Part shown: positions 40,512 through 47,404 of the stretch, piece by piece
Position numbering within the stretch: position 1 is the stretch's first letter
Layout: the number at the start of each line of letters is the position of its first letter
Assembly: GCA_011525035.1 (NCBI GenBank)
Contig: WTIZ01000066.1
Coordinates: forward strand, 9,398 to 59,015
DNA from: Cryomorphaceae bacterium
GTDB taxonomy: Bacteria; Bacteroidota; Bacteroidia; Flavobacteriales; Schleiferiaceae
Direction of reading: 5' to 3'
Length of the DNA stretch: 49,618 nt
The notes under the pieces: generated by a model
Told to the model about the DNA's origin: nothing
The model's input: the letters and a program-made list of their open reading frames with translations, nothing else
Database searches by the model: none
Program-made: the position numbers and the translations under genes

Positions 40512-41904
40512 TGAGCACCATGCCAAGGGCGACGAGAATGGCAACAGCAATGATGTTGAGTATTATTCCTCTTGCCATCATATAGCTTACGGTCAATTTA
40601 CCCGTAGAGAACACTATAGCATTTGGCGGTGTGGCCATTGGAAGCATAAAAGCACAACTCGCTCCCAGAACCAAGGGCACACTCAAAATTTCCATAGACC
40701 AGCCAAACGTCAGGGATAGGCTTAGTACAAGCGGCATCAACGCACTTACCAATGCCATATTACTCAGTAATTCAGTAGCGAAAACTCCTAGAAGTGCCAT
40801 GATGATTACCCAGAACAAGATGGGTATGTTTTCGAAGGACTTCATTCCAACCTCCAAAGCCTCGAACCAATAGCTCTGTTGCAAGGTACCGGCCAAGGCC
40901 AGTCCGCCTCCAAAAAGAATCAAGATGCCCCAAGGAAGCTTAGACGTGCTCTCCCAATCCAGAAGGTTTTTACCCGATTCCCCTGTGAGACTAAAGAGCA
41001 ATACAGCAGCAAGCAGAGAAATCCCCGTGTCCGACCAATGAATATGTGCACTCAAGGCACCTAAATAGGGCCGCATGATCCACAACAAAGCCGTTGAGGT
41101 GAATATGATGGCCACTTTTCTCTGCGCCTTATTCATGGATCCCAAGCGATCCCACTCCTGTTGTAAATAGTGTTCTGTTTCCTTTTGTTCTTGACTAGAA
41201 AGTGCAAGTGTCTTTAAGCTACGCGAGAGAATAGTGTATGCTGTCAATCCAATAGTTAATGCAGCGGACAGCCCGATAGGAAGCCATTCTACAAATCCTA
41301 TTTGACGGTCTAAATGCTCACTTAAGAATCCCGCAAAAATCATATTGGGCGGCGTACCTATAATTGTTGCCATTCCACCAATGTTGGCGGCCCAGGCTAT
41401 GCTTAACAGTAAGGGGCGTTCCATTTTTTCGGCTGACGCCTTCGGAAGAACAGCTAAGACACTCGTCGCAATAGGAAGCATCATTATGGAGGTCGCGGTG
41501 TTACTAATCCACATGGACATGAAGGCAGTACTGAGCATAAAGCCGGCTAGAAGACCGCGACTTCCCGTACCCGTTCTTCGTAAAATCCAAAGCGCGATAC
41601 GGTAATGCAGATTAGTTTCTTCAAGAGCTCTCGCAATGATAAATCCACCAAAAAATAGATAGACCAAAGGATGGGCATAGTACGACGACATACTTTTTGC
41701 TTCCATCAGTCCAAAAAGCGGAAAGAGAAGCAAAGGCAAAAGCGCAGTAACCGCAAGATGCACGGTCTCAGATATCCACCAAATAAGCATCCAAGCAGTA
41801 ATCCCTAATAAAACAAAGTGTGATTCAAAACCGCCAAAGAAGGCAATAATAAAAGCCGAGATTGGCCCTGCAAGGCGTATTAAGGATGTATTTTTGTTGC
41901 TCAT
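40498..41904 (-). CDS. DASS-family sodium-coupled anion symporter (SLC13)
   Basis: A 468-residue membrane transporter with about twelve hydrophobic helices, of the divalent anion:Na+ symporter family (dicarboxylate, citrate or sulfate). The family signature is IGTPPNMIFAGFLSEHL in the first half and MATPPNAIVFSTGK in the second, each an SNT/SNP-like region forming a Na+ site; the first hairpin contains STAFMSMWISNTATSIMMLP. The substrate is not determined. I start at the ATG at 41904 (MSNKNTSLIRLAG), because the longer frame would overlap rdgB. Its 5' end is only nine bases from the divergent rdgB start. Confidence 0.93.
   Translation of the reverse strand: MSNKNTSLIRLAGPISAFIIAFFGGFESHFVLLGITAWMLIWWISETVHLAVTALLPLLLFPLFGLMEAKSMSSYYAHPLVYLFFGGFIIARALEETNLHYRIALWILRRTGTGSRGLLAGFMLSTAFMSMWISNTATSIMMLPIATSVLAVLPKASAEKMERPLLLSIAWAANIGGMATIIGTPPNMIFAGFLSEHLDRQIGFVEWLPIGLSAALTIGLTAYTILSRSLKTLALSSQEQKETEHYLQQEWDRLGSMNKAQRKVAIIFTSTALLWIMRPYLGALSAHIHWSDTGISLLAAVLLFSLTGESGKNLLDWESTSKLPWGILILFGGGLALAGTLQQSYWFEALEVGMKSFENIPILFWVIIMALLGVFATELLSNMALVSALMPLVLSLSLTFGWSMEILSVPLVLGASCAFMLPMATPPNAIVFSTGKLTVSYMMARGIILNIIAVAILVALGMVLITMG
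41889..41896 (+). promoter_or_regulatory. -7 element for rdgB
   Basis: TATTTTTG on the plus strand is an exact TAnnTTTG match that lies inside the first codons of the divergent DASS gene. The start near 41901-41903 would be about 11-13 bases before the rdgB ATG at 41914. A TTG at 41862 is about 24 bases upstream, a loose -33 spacing. Confidence 0.45.
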
Positions 41905-41913
41905 TGAGTGCGT

Positions 41914-42483
41914 ATGAAATTGGTTTTTGCAACCCACAATGCGGGTAAGTTACGAGAGGTTAAGGAATTAATTGGACACAAATACGAAGTTATTGGTCTG
42001 AGTGAACTCGATGACCTCGAAGAGATTCCTGAAAACGAACCAACGCTGCAGGGCAATGCTTTGGTAAAAGCACGGACTGTCTGGAATAAATACGGCCTGG
42101 CCTGTTTTTCGGACGATACTGGATTAGAAATTGATGCTTTAAACGGTGCACCAGGCGTTTACAGTGCCCGTTATGCAGGATCTTCCAAAGACCCTGAACA
42201 AAACATGGCCAAAGTGCTGAGCGAACTTGAGAAAAAAGAAGACCGCTCGGCGCAATTCCGTACCGCTGTTGCACTCATTATCGACGGCAAAGAACATCTA
42301 TTCGAAGGCATTGTACGCGGAAAGATCGCGAGAGAAAAATCCGGTCAACAAGGTTTTGGGTACGATCCAATTTTTATCCCCGAGGGGTACACAGAGAGTT
42401 TTGCTGAAATGGACAATGCCAAGAAGAACAGCATGAGCCACCGCGGACGCGCCATTGCCAAGCTCGTGGAGTTTTTGATTTAG
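41914..42483 (+). CDS. rdgB: XTP/dITP diphosphatase RdgB (HAM1)
   Basis: A 189-residue Ham1-type pyrophosphatase that removes dITP, dXTP and similar deaminated purine nucleotides from the pool. Markers are MKLVFATHNAGKLREVKELI at the N-terminus, the FSDDTGLEIDALNGAPGVYSA block with the catalytic Asp, and GFGYDPIFIPEGYTESFAEM with SHRGRAIAKL at the C-terminus. The start is the ATG at 41914 rather than the GTG six bases before. Its 3' end overlaps rsmD by four bases, convergent, with no terminator visible between them. Confidence 0.97.
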   Translation: MKLVFATHNAGKLREVKELIGHKYEVIGLSELDDLEEIPENEPTLQGNALVKARTVWNKYGLACFSDDTGLEIDALNGAPGVYSARYAGSSKDPEQNMAKVLSELEKKEDRSAQFRTAVALIIDGKEHLFEGIVRGKIAREKSGQQGFGYDPIFIPEGYTESFAEMDNAKKNSMSHRGRAIAKLVEFLI

Positions 42484-43031
42484 TCCTCTTCGATTTCGTC
42501 AGGATTCGAGAAGAAGCTGAAATTCACATGACCGTATCGGCGGTGTTCGGTGAATCCAGGTAGGTGACTTAAATCGGTTTGGTCGCTATGCTCAATAATT
42601 GCTTCACCCCCCTCAGCCAACAGCTTGTGGTCAATAATGCCCTTTGCTAAATCTTCGTAGTGCTCCCATTCATAGGGAGGATCTGCAAAGACAATATCGT
42701 ATTGCGTAGCATTCCTGCGCACCCACTGTAAGGCATCGGATTGAACCGTCTGTATAGAGGCGCCTAATTCTTCATTCGTTTTTGCAATGAACCGGACGCA
42801 GTCGCGGTGCATGTCTACCGCCACAATTTCCTCTGTTCCTCGAGATGCAAATTCGTACGAGATGTTTCCGGTTCCGGAAAACAAGTCTAGGACACGAAGG
42901 TCTTCAAAATAGTATCGGTTATTGAGAATATTGAACAGGCTCTCTTTCCCAAAGTCGGTTGTAGGACGCGTAGGAAGGTTCTTTGGAGCAGTAATACGCT
43001 TTCCGCGCCATTTTCCACTAACTATTCTCAT
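42480..43031 (-). CDS. rsmD: 16S rRNA (guanine966-N2)-methyltransferase
   Basis: A 183-residue class I methyltransferase modifying G966 of 16S rRNA. The opening MRIVSGKWRGKRITAPKN, followed by RPTTDFGKESLFNIL, is the RsmD signature. The SAM motif LDLFSGTGNISYEFASRG and the catalytic FADPPYEW (DPPY) are intact. Length agrees with the family. The ATG overlaps the DUF3822 stop by four bases, so it is translationally coupled to that gene, an order I recall as usual in Bacteroidetes. Confidence 0.95.
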   Translation of the reverse strand: MRIVSGKWRGKRITAPKNLPTRPTTDFGKESLFNILNNRYYFEDLRVLDLFSGTGNISYEFASRGTEEIVAVDMHRDCVRFIAKTNEELGASIQTVQSDALQWVRRNATQYDIVFADPPYEWEHYEDLAKGIIDHKLLAEGGEAIIEHSDQTDLSHLPGFTEHRRYGHVNFSFFSNPDEIEED

Positions 43032-43801
43032 AATCGTAACAAAGGACCGTAAGATTCTATATCCACTTTATTCAGCGCCGAACTTAGCTTGACATACTTA
43101 TCGGCTTTAATCGATTTTACCACTTTAAAGTAGGGTTTGACAAATGCCAATGCTTTCTGGTGACCCAGTCCACAGACCTCTACCGTTAATTTTTCGCGGT
43201 CCCAACCCAACTGCTCAGTAATATTACCGAGGTGGTACAACAGTTCTTCATTCGAAGAAGTGGGTAGTGTATTCACGAGTTGAAAGCCTTTCGCATCCGC
43301 TGCGAAGTAGGTAGCTGTTGTCGATTCAAGATTCACCCATAACCTCGGCGCTGAGGCCTTCGGAAGGCGCTCCATCTGAACAAGCCAGTTGTGCCCAACA
43401 TCCTTTGAAGCATTGTGCGTCAATGCATAAACTTCCACCGCTAGGGATTCGGAAGAAAAAACACGATCTGCTTCGCTTCCTAGCAATGTTTTGGTCCACT
43501 TTTTATCCTTGGTTCCTAGGGCTTTCGGCAAAAGTGCTGATTGAGCGAATTCTTGAGCCTTCAAAACTGATCCCGGCAGCTCTGAGAACGACGCCAAAAG
43601 CTCCTCAAACGGATTTTCGGTCAATTCCGCGGCAGGCACGAAACCAATCATATACAACTGCTTGGTTTTGGTGTTTTTAACCAAAAAAGAAAGTCCATCC
43701 TGCTGGCGCAGGATGGACAATGTGCAGTTTTCCGCTTTCGCCGATTCGAAAGCTGGATCAATATTATTCTGTCTTACAACGTGTGTTCTCGTAGTTACCA
43801 C
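43028..43801 (-). CDS. DUF3822 protein (actin-like fold)
   Basis: A 257-residue cytoplasmic protein of the DUF3822 family. From memory, the structure of a Bacteroides member (BT_3980) has an actin-like ATPase fold similar to PilM/FtsA. Visible here are two half-domains: an N-terminal region ending in QMERLPKASAPRLWVNLEST, and a C-terminal region with AADAKGFQLVNTLPTSSNEE, EVCGLGHQKALAFVKP and the final YGPLLRL. The start is GTG at 43801, which overlaps the upstream gene by 38 bases. A strong terminator-like hairpin sits about 83 bases into the coding region (43681-43718). The function is not established. Confidence 0.85.
   Translation of the reverse strand: MVTTRTHVVRQNNIDPAFESAKAENCTLSILRQQDGLSFLVKNTKTKQLYMIGFVPAAELTENPFEELLASFSELPGSVLKAQEFAQSALLPKALGTKDKKWTKTLLGSEADRVFSSESLAVEVYALTHNASKDVGHNWLVQMERLPKASAPRLWVNLESTTATYFAADAKGFQLVNTLPTSSNEELLYHLGNITEQLGWDREKLTVEVCGLGHQKALAFVKPYFKVVKSIKADKYVKLSSALNKVDIESYGPLLRL
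43681..43718 (-). terminator. Intragenic terminator-like hairpin near the start of DUF3822
   Basis: On the minus strand GTCCATCCTGC (43718-43708) pairs perfectly with GCAGGATGGAC (43703-43693) around a GCCA loop, and is followed by TTTCTTTTTT (43692-43683). This is a complete intrinsic-terminator shape, but it lies in coding sequence around codons 28-40. Whether it works depends on ribosomes not covering it. Confidence 0.5.
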
Positions 43802-44396
43802 TGATGGTTGGTTCTGTTAGCGACCCGATTGTCCAAGCGTCGTTTTCTACTTTCTTGTATGCCTGCGGGTATTCTTCTGCAATATCAGCAAAAATAACTT
43901 TGTAAGGAGCGCTTACTTCAAACGTAGCTACATCCACGCCATTCTTGTTGATTTCAGAAGCATCCATAGTAAATGTTGAATCTGTTCCTGAAATGTTTCT
44001 CAAGGTTTCTGCAATGAATCCTTCACCGAACAACTGTGTGCTCACTGACTCTTGACCTAGAACGCGGATGATTACAGAGTCCTTATTCATGTCCTTCTGG
44101 TAAATCTTATCGTAGTACATGAACGAGGTATCCTTACGCTCGATAATGCTGATAAAACCAGTATCTACAAATCCAACTAGTTCATCGATAGATGCACAGT
44201 AAGTTCCAAATTCGCTTTTGTAGGCAAGTTGCGCTTCGCGAATGCTCTCTAATTGTTCCGTAACCTCACACAATCTCGTATTTTCAATACGCTGAAAGTT
44301 GATAGGTTGCATAATACTTTGGTAGATTCGTACGGTCAGCAATACTGACGTTACGATTAGAACTGCTTTAATTCCGAGTTGTACCTTTGAATTCAT
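43764..44396 (-). CDS. Pseudopilin-like single-pass membrane protein, unknown function
   Basis: A 210-residue protein with one N-terminal membrane helix (about 8-28) after a very short cytoplasmic tail, then a periplasmic or extracytoplasmic domain. The segment EQLESIREAQLAYKSEFG, continuing TYCASIDELVGFVDTG, has the pattern of the major type II pseudopilin first helix and following strand, but there is no prepilin peptidase site (no Gly-Phe-Thr-Leu-Glu), so it is not a processed pilin. Two Cys residues (about 44 and 68) could form a disulfide. I do not recognise a named family. It is followed by, and overlaps by 38 bases, the actin-like DUF3822 gene. A consensus promoter precedes it. Confidence 0.72.
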   Translation of the reverse strand: MNSKVQLGIKAVLIVTSVLLTVRIYQSIMQPINFQRIENTRLCEVTEQLESIREAQLAYKSEFGTYCASIDELVGFVDTGFISIIERKDTSFMYYDKIYQKDMNKDSVIIRVLGQESVSTQLFGEGFIAETLRNISGTDSTFTMDASEINKNGVDVATFEVSAPYKVIFADIAEEYPQAYKKVENDAWTIGSLTEPTISGNYENTRCKTE

Positions 44397-44421
44397 TGTT
44401 ATCGTTCAGGATTAATCGCCT

Positions 44422-44429
44422 CAAAACTA
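44422..44429 (-). promoter_or_regulatory. -7 element for the pseudopilin-like/DUF3822/rsmD operon
   Basis: TAGTTTTG on the minus strand is an exact TAnnTTTG match. The predicted start near 44417 leaves about 20 bases to the ATG at 44396. No TTG at the -33 distance was found. Confidence 0.5.
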
Positions 44430-44442
44430 CAATATTTTTTCA

Positions 44443-45858
44443 TTGCTTACACCGCAAAGTACATACGCAGATTTAAAGGGTTTCTTTCCCTTCGAACCCA
44501 CTGAGGATCAAGATGTTTTACTCAAAAAATTGGCACTATACCTCAGCGTAAAGCGCATACATCCAGAGGTTCTCATTGTCAAAGGGTATGCGGGTACTGG
44601 AAAAACTACGGTTCTGCGATCTGTAGTGGCTGCGCATAAGAAACACCAACGAAAAATAGTATTGATGGCACCCACGGGTCGTGCGGCGAAAGTTATGAGT
44701 GGTGCTGCCGGTAAAAATGCATTTACCATCCACCGTAGTCTCTATCGCCCTAGCGTGAGTAATGGCGGCGTTGCCAACTTTGTATTATCGAACAATCCCC
44801 ACAAGAACACCACCTTCGTGGTGGACGAAGCCGGTCTAGTGGCGACAAACAACGACAGCACCTTAGGCGGCAACTCATTGCTTGAAGATTTGCTCACCTA
44901 TGTCTTTTCGGATCCTTCGAACGGTCTAGTCTTGGTGGGTGATCCTGCCCAGCTTCCTCCGGTTGGCCAGCCGCAGAGTCCAGCGCTTAGTGCAGATTGG
45001 TTCATTGGCGCAGGTATTAATGCTGCAGAACACACCCTGAGGATGGTCGTTCGTCAAGCATTGGACAGTCACATCTTAAAGAATGCAACACAGCTTCGAG
45101 AGCTGATTGAATCGGATTCATCAGAACCGCCAAAACTGATTCCTGGAGAAGATTTTATCCAAGTCGAGGATGGATATCACCTGCAAGAAATCTTTGAACA
45201 GCTCTACGCATCAAAAAGCGAGGGAAATACCATGGTCGTTCGAAGCAACAAAAAAGCCAATAACTACAATCAAGGTATACGAGGTCGAATCAAATTTCAA
45301 GAAGATCAAATTAGTGCTGGGGACCAATTCATGGTGGTCCGAAACAACTATTTCTGGTTGCCTGAAACCTCAAAAATGGGATTCATTGCCAATGGAGAAA
45401 TAGGTGAAGTGCGATCAATCCGAAACGTTCATGAGCGCTATGGGTTGACTTTTTGCGAAGCTACTGTAGTATTTGTAGACTACCCTTCGGAAGACGCTAT
45501 CGATGTCATCCTCAATCTAAGTACACTGAGTTCTGAAGGCCCAGCCCTGAGCAGCGCGCAGAGCAACTCGTTGTACGAACAAATGCTTGCGAAGTTCTCC
45601 TACCTCAGCTCAAAGAAAAAGATCTACGAGGCCATAAAGAACGACCCGTACTACAACGCACTTCAAGTCAAGTTTAGCTACGTGATCACCTGTCATAAAA
45701 GTCAGGGCGGCCAATGGGAACAGGTCATTATCGAACATCCATATCTGCCCGATGGGCCGTCACCAATCTATTACAAATGGCTCTACACGGCATTAACAAG
45801 GGCTTCTCAGAAAGCTTATTTATTAGGATTCCCTCCGGATTGGTTTGACGTATCTTAG
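44443..45858 (+). CDS. RecD-like ATP-dependent helicase (AAA family)
   Basis: A 471-residue superfamily 1B helicase. Walker A is GYAGTGKTT at 48-56, followed by motif Ia (MAPTGRAAKVM), the DEAG box VVDEAGLV at 126-133 (usually DEAS), motif III LVGDPAQLPPVGQPQS and, after about residue 400, the UvrD-C2 region with FSYVITCHKSQGGQWEQVII, motif V/VI YKWLYTALTRASQKAYLLGF. It is shorter than RecD2 and lacks the long N-terminal HhH extension. The start is a TTG at 44443; no in-frame ATG offers itself near the N-terminal homology. It begins a three-gene plus-strand run with an acyltransferase and an HsdR-N nuclease domain. Confidence 0.9.
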   Translation: MLTPQSTYADLKGFFPFEPTEDQDVLLKKLALYLSVKRIHPEVLIVKGYAGTGKTTVLRSVVAAHKKHQRKIVLMAPTGRAAKVMSGAAGKNAFTIHRSLYRPSVSNGGVANFVLSNNPHKNTTFVVDEAGLVATNNDSTLGGNSLLEDLLTYVFSDPSNGLVLVGDPAQLPPVGQPQSPALSADWFIGAGINAAEHTLRMVVRQALDSHILKNATQLRELIESDSSEPPKLIPGEDFIQVEDGYHLQEIFEQLYASKSEGNTMVVRSNKKANNYNQGIRGRIKFQEDQISAGDQFMVVRNNYFWLPETSKMGFIANGEIGEVRSIRNVHERYGLTFCEATVVFVDYPSEDAIDVILNLSTLSSEGPALSSAQSNSLYEQMLAKFSYLSSKKKIYEAIKNDPYYNALQVKFSYVITCHKSQGGQWEQVIIEHPYLPDGPSPIYYKWLYTALTRASQKAYLLGFPPDWFDVS

Positions 45859-45876
45859 CGGCCTTATCACAGTACC

Positions 45877-46431
45877 ATGAAATACATCATTAGTCGAATT
45901 ATTTTAGGCCTCATTGGCTGGAAGGTTGTCGCCCCTGAGGAGATTAAAAAGAAGGCAAGGAACACCGTAACAATCGCTGCTCCACATACTTCAAACTTCG
46001 ATACCTTCCTCGCACTCGGTACCTTTTGGCAAATGCGTCTGCCCATGAAGTTCCTTATCAAGGATTTTTACACGAAGTGGTATTTCTTTGGGTTCTTCAC
46101 TTGGCTTGGTGCTATCGGGGTGAACAGAGAGCAACGTTCTAACCTGGTTGCTACGAGCGCTCAGCTGATGAAAGAGGGCGATATCAATCTCATTGTGAGT
46201 CCTGAGGGCACTCGCAGCTACGCGGAAAAGTGGAAAAGCGGATTTTACTACATCGCAAAAGAAGCAGGAGTAGATATTAGCCTTGGCTTTGTTGATTACA
46301 AAAACAAACGGGCAGGAATCACCAAGGTCATTTCACCAACAACTTTGGAGGAGACGAAAGCAGAATTGACCGAATTCTATAAAGACATCCAGGGCAAGTA
46401 TCCTGAGAAGTTTAATACAAACATGAAGTAG
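45877..46431 (+). CDS. 1-acyl-glycerol-3-phosphate acyltransferase-like protein
   Basis: A 184-residue PlsC-type acyltransferase. The catalytic HTSNFD at 37-42 gives HxxxxD, and SPEGTRSYAEKWKSGFYYIA is the FPEGTRS block. It is short for the family (usually 200-250), without a long N-terminal membrane anchor; one hydrophobic segment starts at residue 4. It probably acylates a lysolipid, but the specificity is unknown. It lies 18 bases after the helicase stop and its stop shares one base with the GTG of the next gene (TAGTG). Confidence 0.88.
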   Translation: MKYIISRIILGLIGWKVVAPEEIKKKARNTVTIAAPHTSNFDTFLALGTFWQMRLPMKFLIKDFYTKWYFFGFFTWLGAIGVNREQRSNLVATSAQLMKEGDINLIVSPEGTRSYAEKWKSGFYYIAKEAGVDISLGFVDYKNKRAGITKVISPTTLEETKAELTEFYKDIQGKYPEKFNTNMK

Positions 46432-46871
46432 TGGCACGAGCGGCGTTACATTTTCCAGAGGCGTTGACTGCATGCATCCAACTCAAAAAGGAAGGGGATC
46501 AGGAGCTCATCTTTGACGCCGTCCGAAAAAAGTGGCTGGTATGCACACCGGAGGAATGGGTACGCCAGCATGCGGTTCAATACTTGGTGGCTTTAGGATA
46601 TAGTATTCATCACCTACAAGTAGAGAGTGGCTTAAAAACAGGGTTCAATTCAAAGCGCAGTGATATTATCGCCAACATTGATGGTAAACCAGAGGTGCTG
46701 GTCGAATGCAAAGCACCAGAAGTCCCTCTGAGTCAGAAAACCTTCAATCAGGCGTTCAACTACAACAATACCATTGGGGCACCGCTAATCTGGTTGACCA
46801 ACGGTTTACAACATCTCTATTGGGACTGTAAAAACAACAGACAACTCGAGCAGTTGCCTAACAACGCCTAG
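46431..46871 (+). CDS. HsdR N-terminal (PD-(D/E)XK) nuclease domain protein
   Basis: A 146-residue stand-alone copy of the type I restriction enzyme R-subunit N-terminal nuclease domain (HSDR_N_2). The PD-(D/E)XK active site can be read as Asp78 in SKRSDIIANI and Glu92-Cys-Lys94 in VLVECKAPEVPLS, followed by a conserved Gln in FNQAFNYN. Helicase, specificity and methylase subunits are absent, so it is not a restriction system; orphan copies of this domain are frequent in Bacteroidetes chromosomes. The start is GTG at 46431, sharing one base with the acyltransferase stop. The final four bases overlap the convergent DUF4293 gene. Confidence 0.88.
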   Translation: MARAALHFPEALTACIQLKKEGDQELIFDAVRKKWLVCTPEEWVRQHAVQYLVALGYSIHHLQVESGLKTGFNSKRSDIIANIDGKPEVLVECKAPEVPLSQKTFNQAFNYNNTIGAPLIWLTNGLQHLYWDCKNNRQLEQLPNNA

Positions 46872-47260
46872 CGCAGTCGATCCAGCGAACGAACCTTCGC
46901 CTCGTCTTTCTGTATGCCTTTTGAGGCCAAAAATGCCAATACAATATTGACAAACGGCACTACAACACCCCATGAGGCTGCAGCACCTTCGCTTTGAATG
47001 ATCCAAATTAGTGCGCCTAGGACTACGAGACTGACCAACATACCCAAGCGTACGATGAGCAATTGTAGGTTGCGATTGTTGTACAAAAGAATGGACCCAG
47101 AAAACAATGCCATCGATCCTCCGAAGCCGCCAAAGGTCGATGCATTGGCCGTTGCAGCAAATGTTGCACCTTCCAAAGCGTACATAGGTAGTACGAATGC
47201 TGCCAATGCGCTAAGGATTGCAGCGGCGAATAAATAAAGCGTCTGAATGCGTTGAATCAT
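46868..47260 (-). CDS. DUF4293 membrane protein
   Basis: A 130-residue protein with four hydrophobic helices (about 7-27, 41-60, 67-87 and 98-115). MIQRIQTLYLFAAAILSALA is the usual start of DUF4293, a Bacteroidetes family of unknown function. The cytoplasmic C-terminus is charged (GIQKDEAKVRSLDRLR). It is divergent from rho, a neighbourhood I recall as conserved. The intervening region is 133 bases and has a near -7 element for this direction (CAACTTTG, 47283-47276). Confidence 0.88.
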   Translation of the reverse strand: MIQRIQTLYLFAAAILSALAAFVLPMYALEGATFAATANASTFGGFGGSMALFSGSILLYNNRNLQLLIVRLGMLVSLVVLGALIWIIQSEGAAASWGVVVPFVNIVLAFLASKGIQKDEAKVRSLDRLR

Positions 47261-47309
47261 GGGTTAAATATTTTGACAAAGTTGAAAAAAAATCGGCTTT
47301 ACCCCACCC

Positions 47310-47334
47310 AATAGTGCGAAACTCACTATTATTG
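47310..47334 (+). promoter_or_regulatory. Dyad and possible -7 element upstream of rho
   Basis: AATAGTG (47310-47316) and CACTATT (47324-47330) form a perfect seven-base inverted repeat with a seven-base spacer. The right arm overlaps TATTATTG (47327-47334), which matches TAnnTTTG at 7 of 8 positions. No clear -33 element is seen. Confidence 0.4.
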
Positions 47335-47341
47335 TAGAACA

Positions 47342-47404
47342 ATGATCGAAGGAAACCTACCTATCGGTTTCTTTTACAATTATTCCCACACACATGTTGA
47401 CTGA
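47342..47404 (+). CDS. Possible rho leader peptide (20 codons)
   Basis: A short reading frame, [20 protein letters not shown] and stop, begins 52 bases before the rho ATG and overlaps its first codons in another frame (stop at 47402-47404). Within it GAAACC (47352-47357) and GGTTTC (47366-47371) form a six-base-pair hairpin followed by TTTT. E. coli rho also has a short leader frame and is autoregulated by attenuation, so this could be an analogue; however, a frame of this size may well be chance. Confidence 0.3.
   Translation: MIEGNLPIGFFYNYSHTHVD

Noticed and set aside
43335-43370. GC-rich stem GCCTT/AAGGC in the middle of the DUF3822 gene
   Set aside because: Only five base pairs, with no T tract; consistent with chance in coding sequence.
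46431-46871. Restriction-modification or defence island
   Set aside because: The HsdR-N domain is a lone 146-residue protein. No methylase, specificity subunit, helicase motor subunit or other defence gene is nearby.
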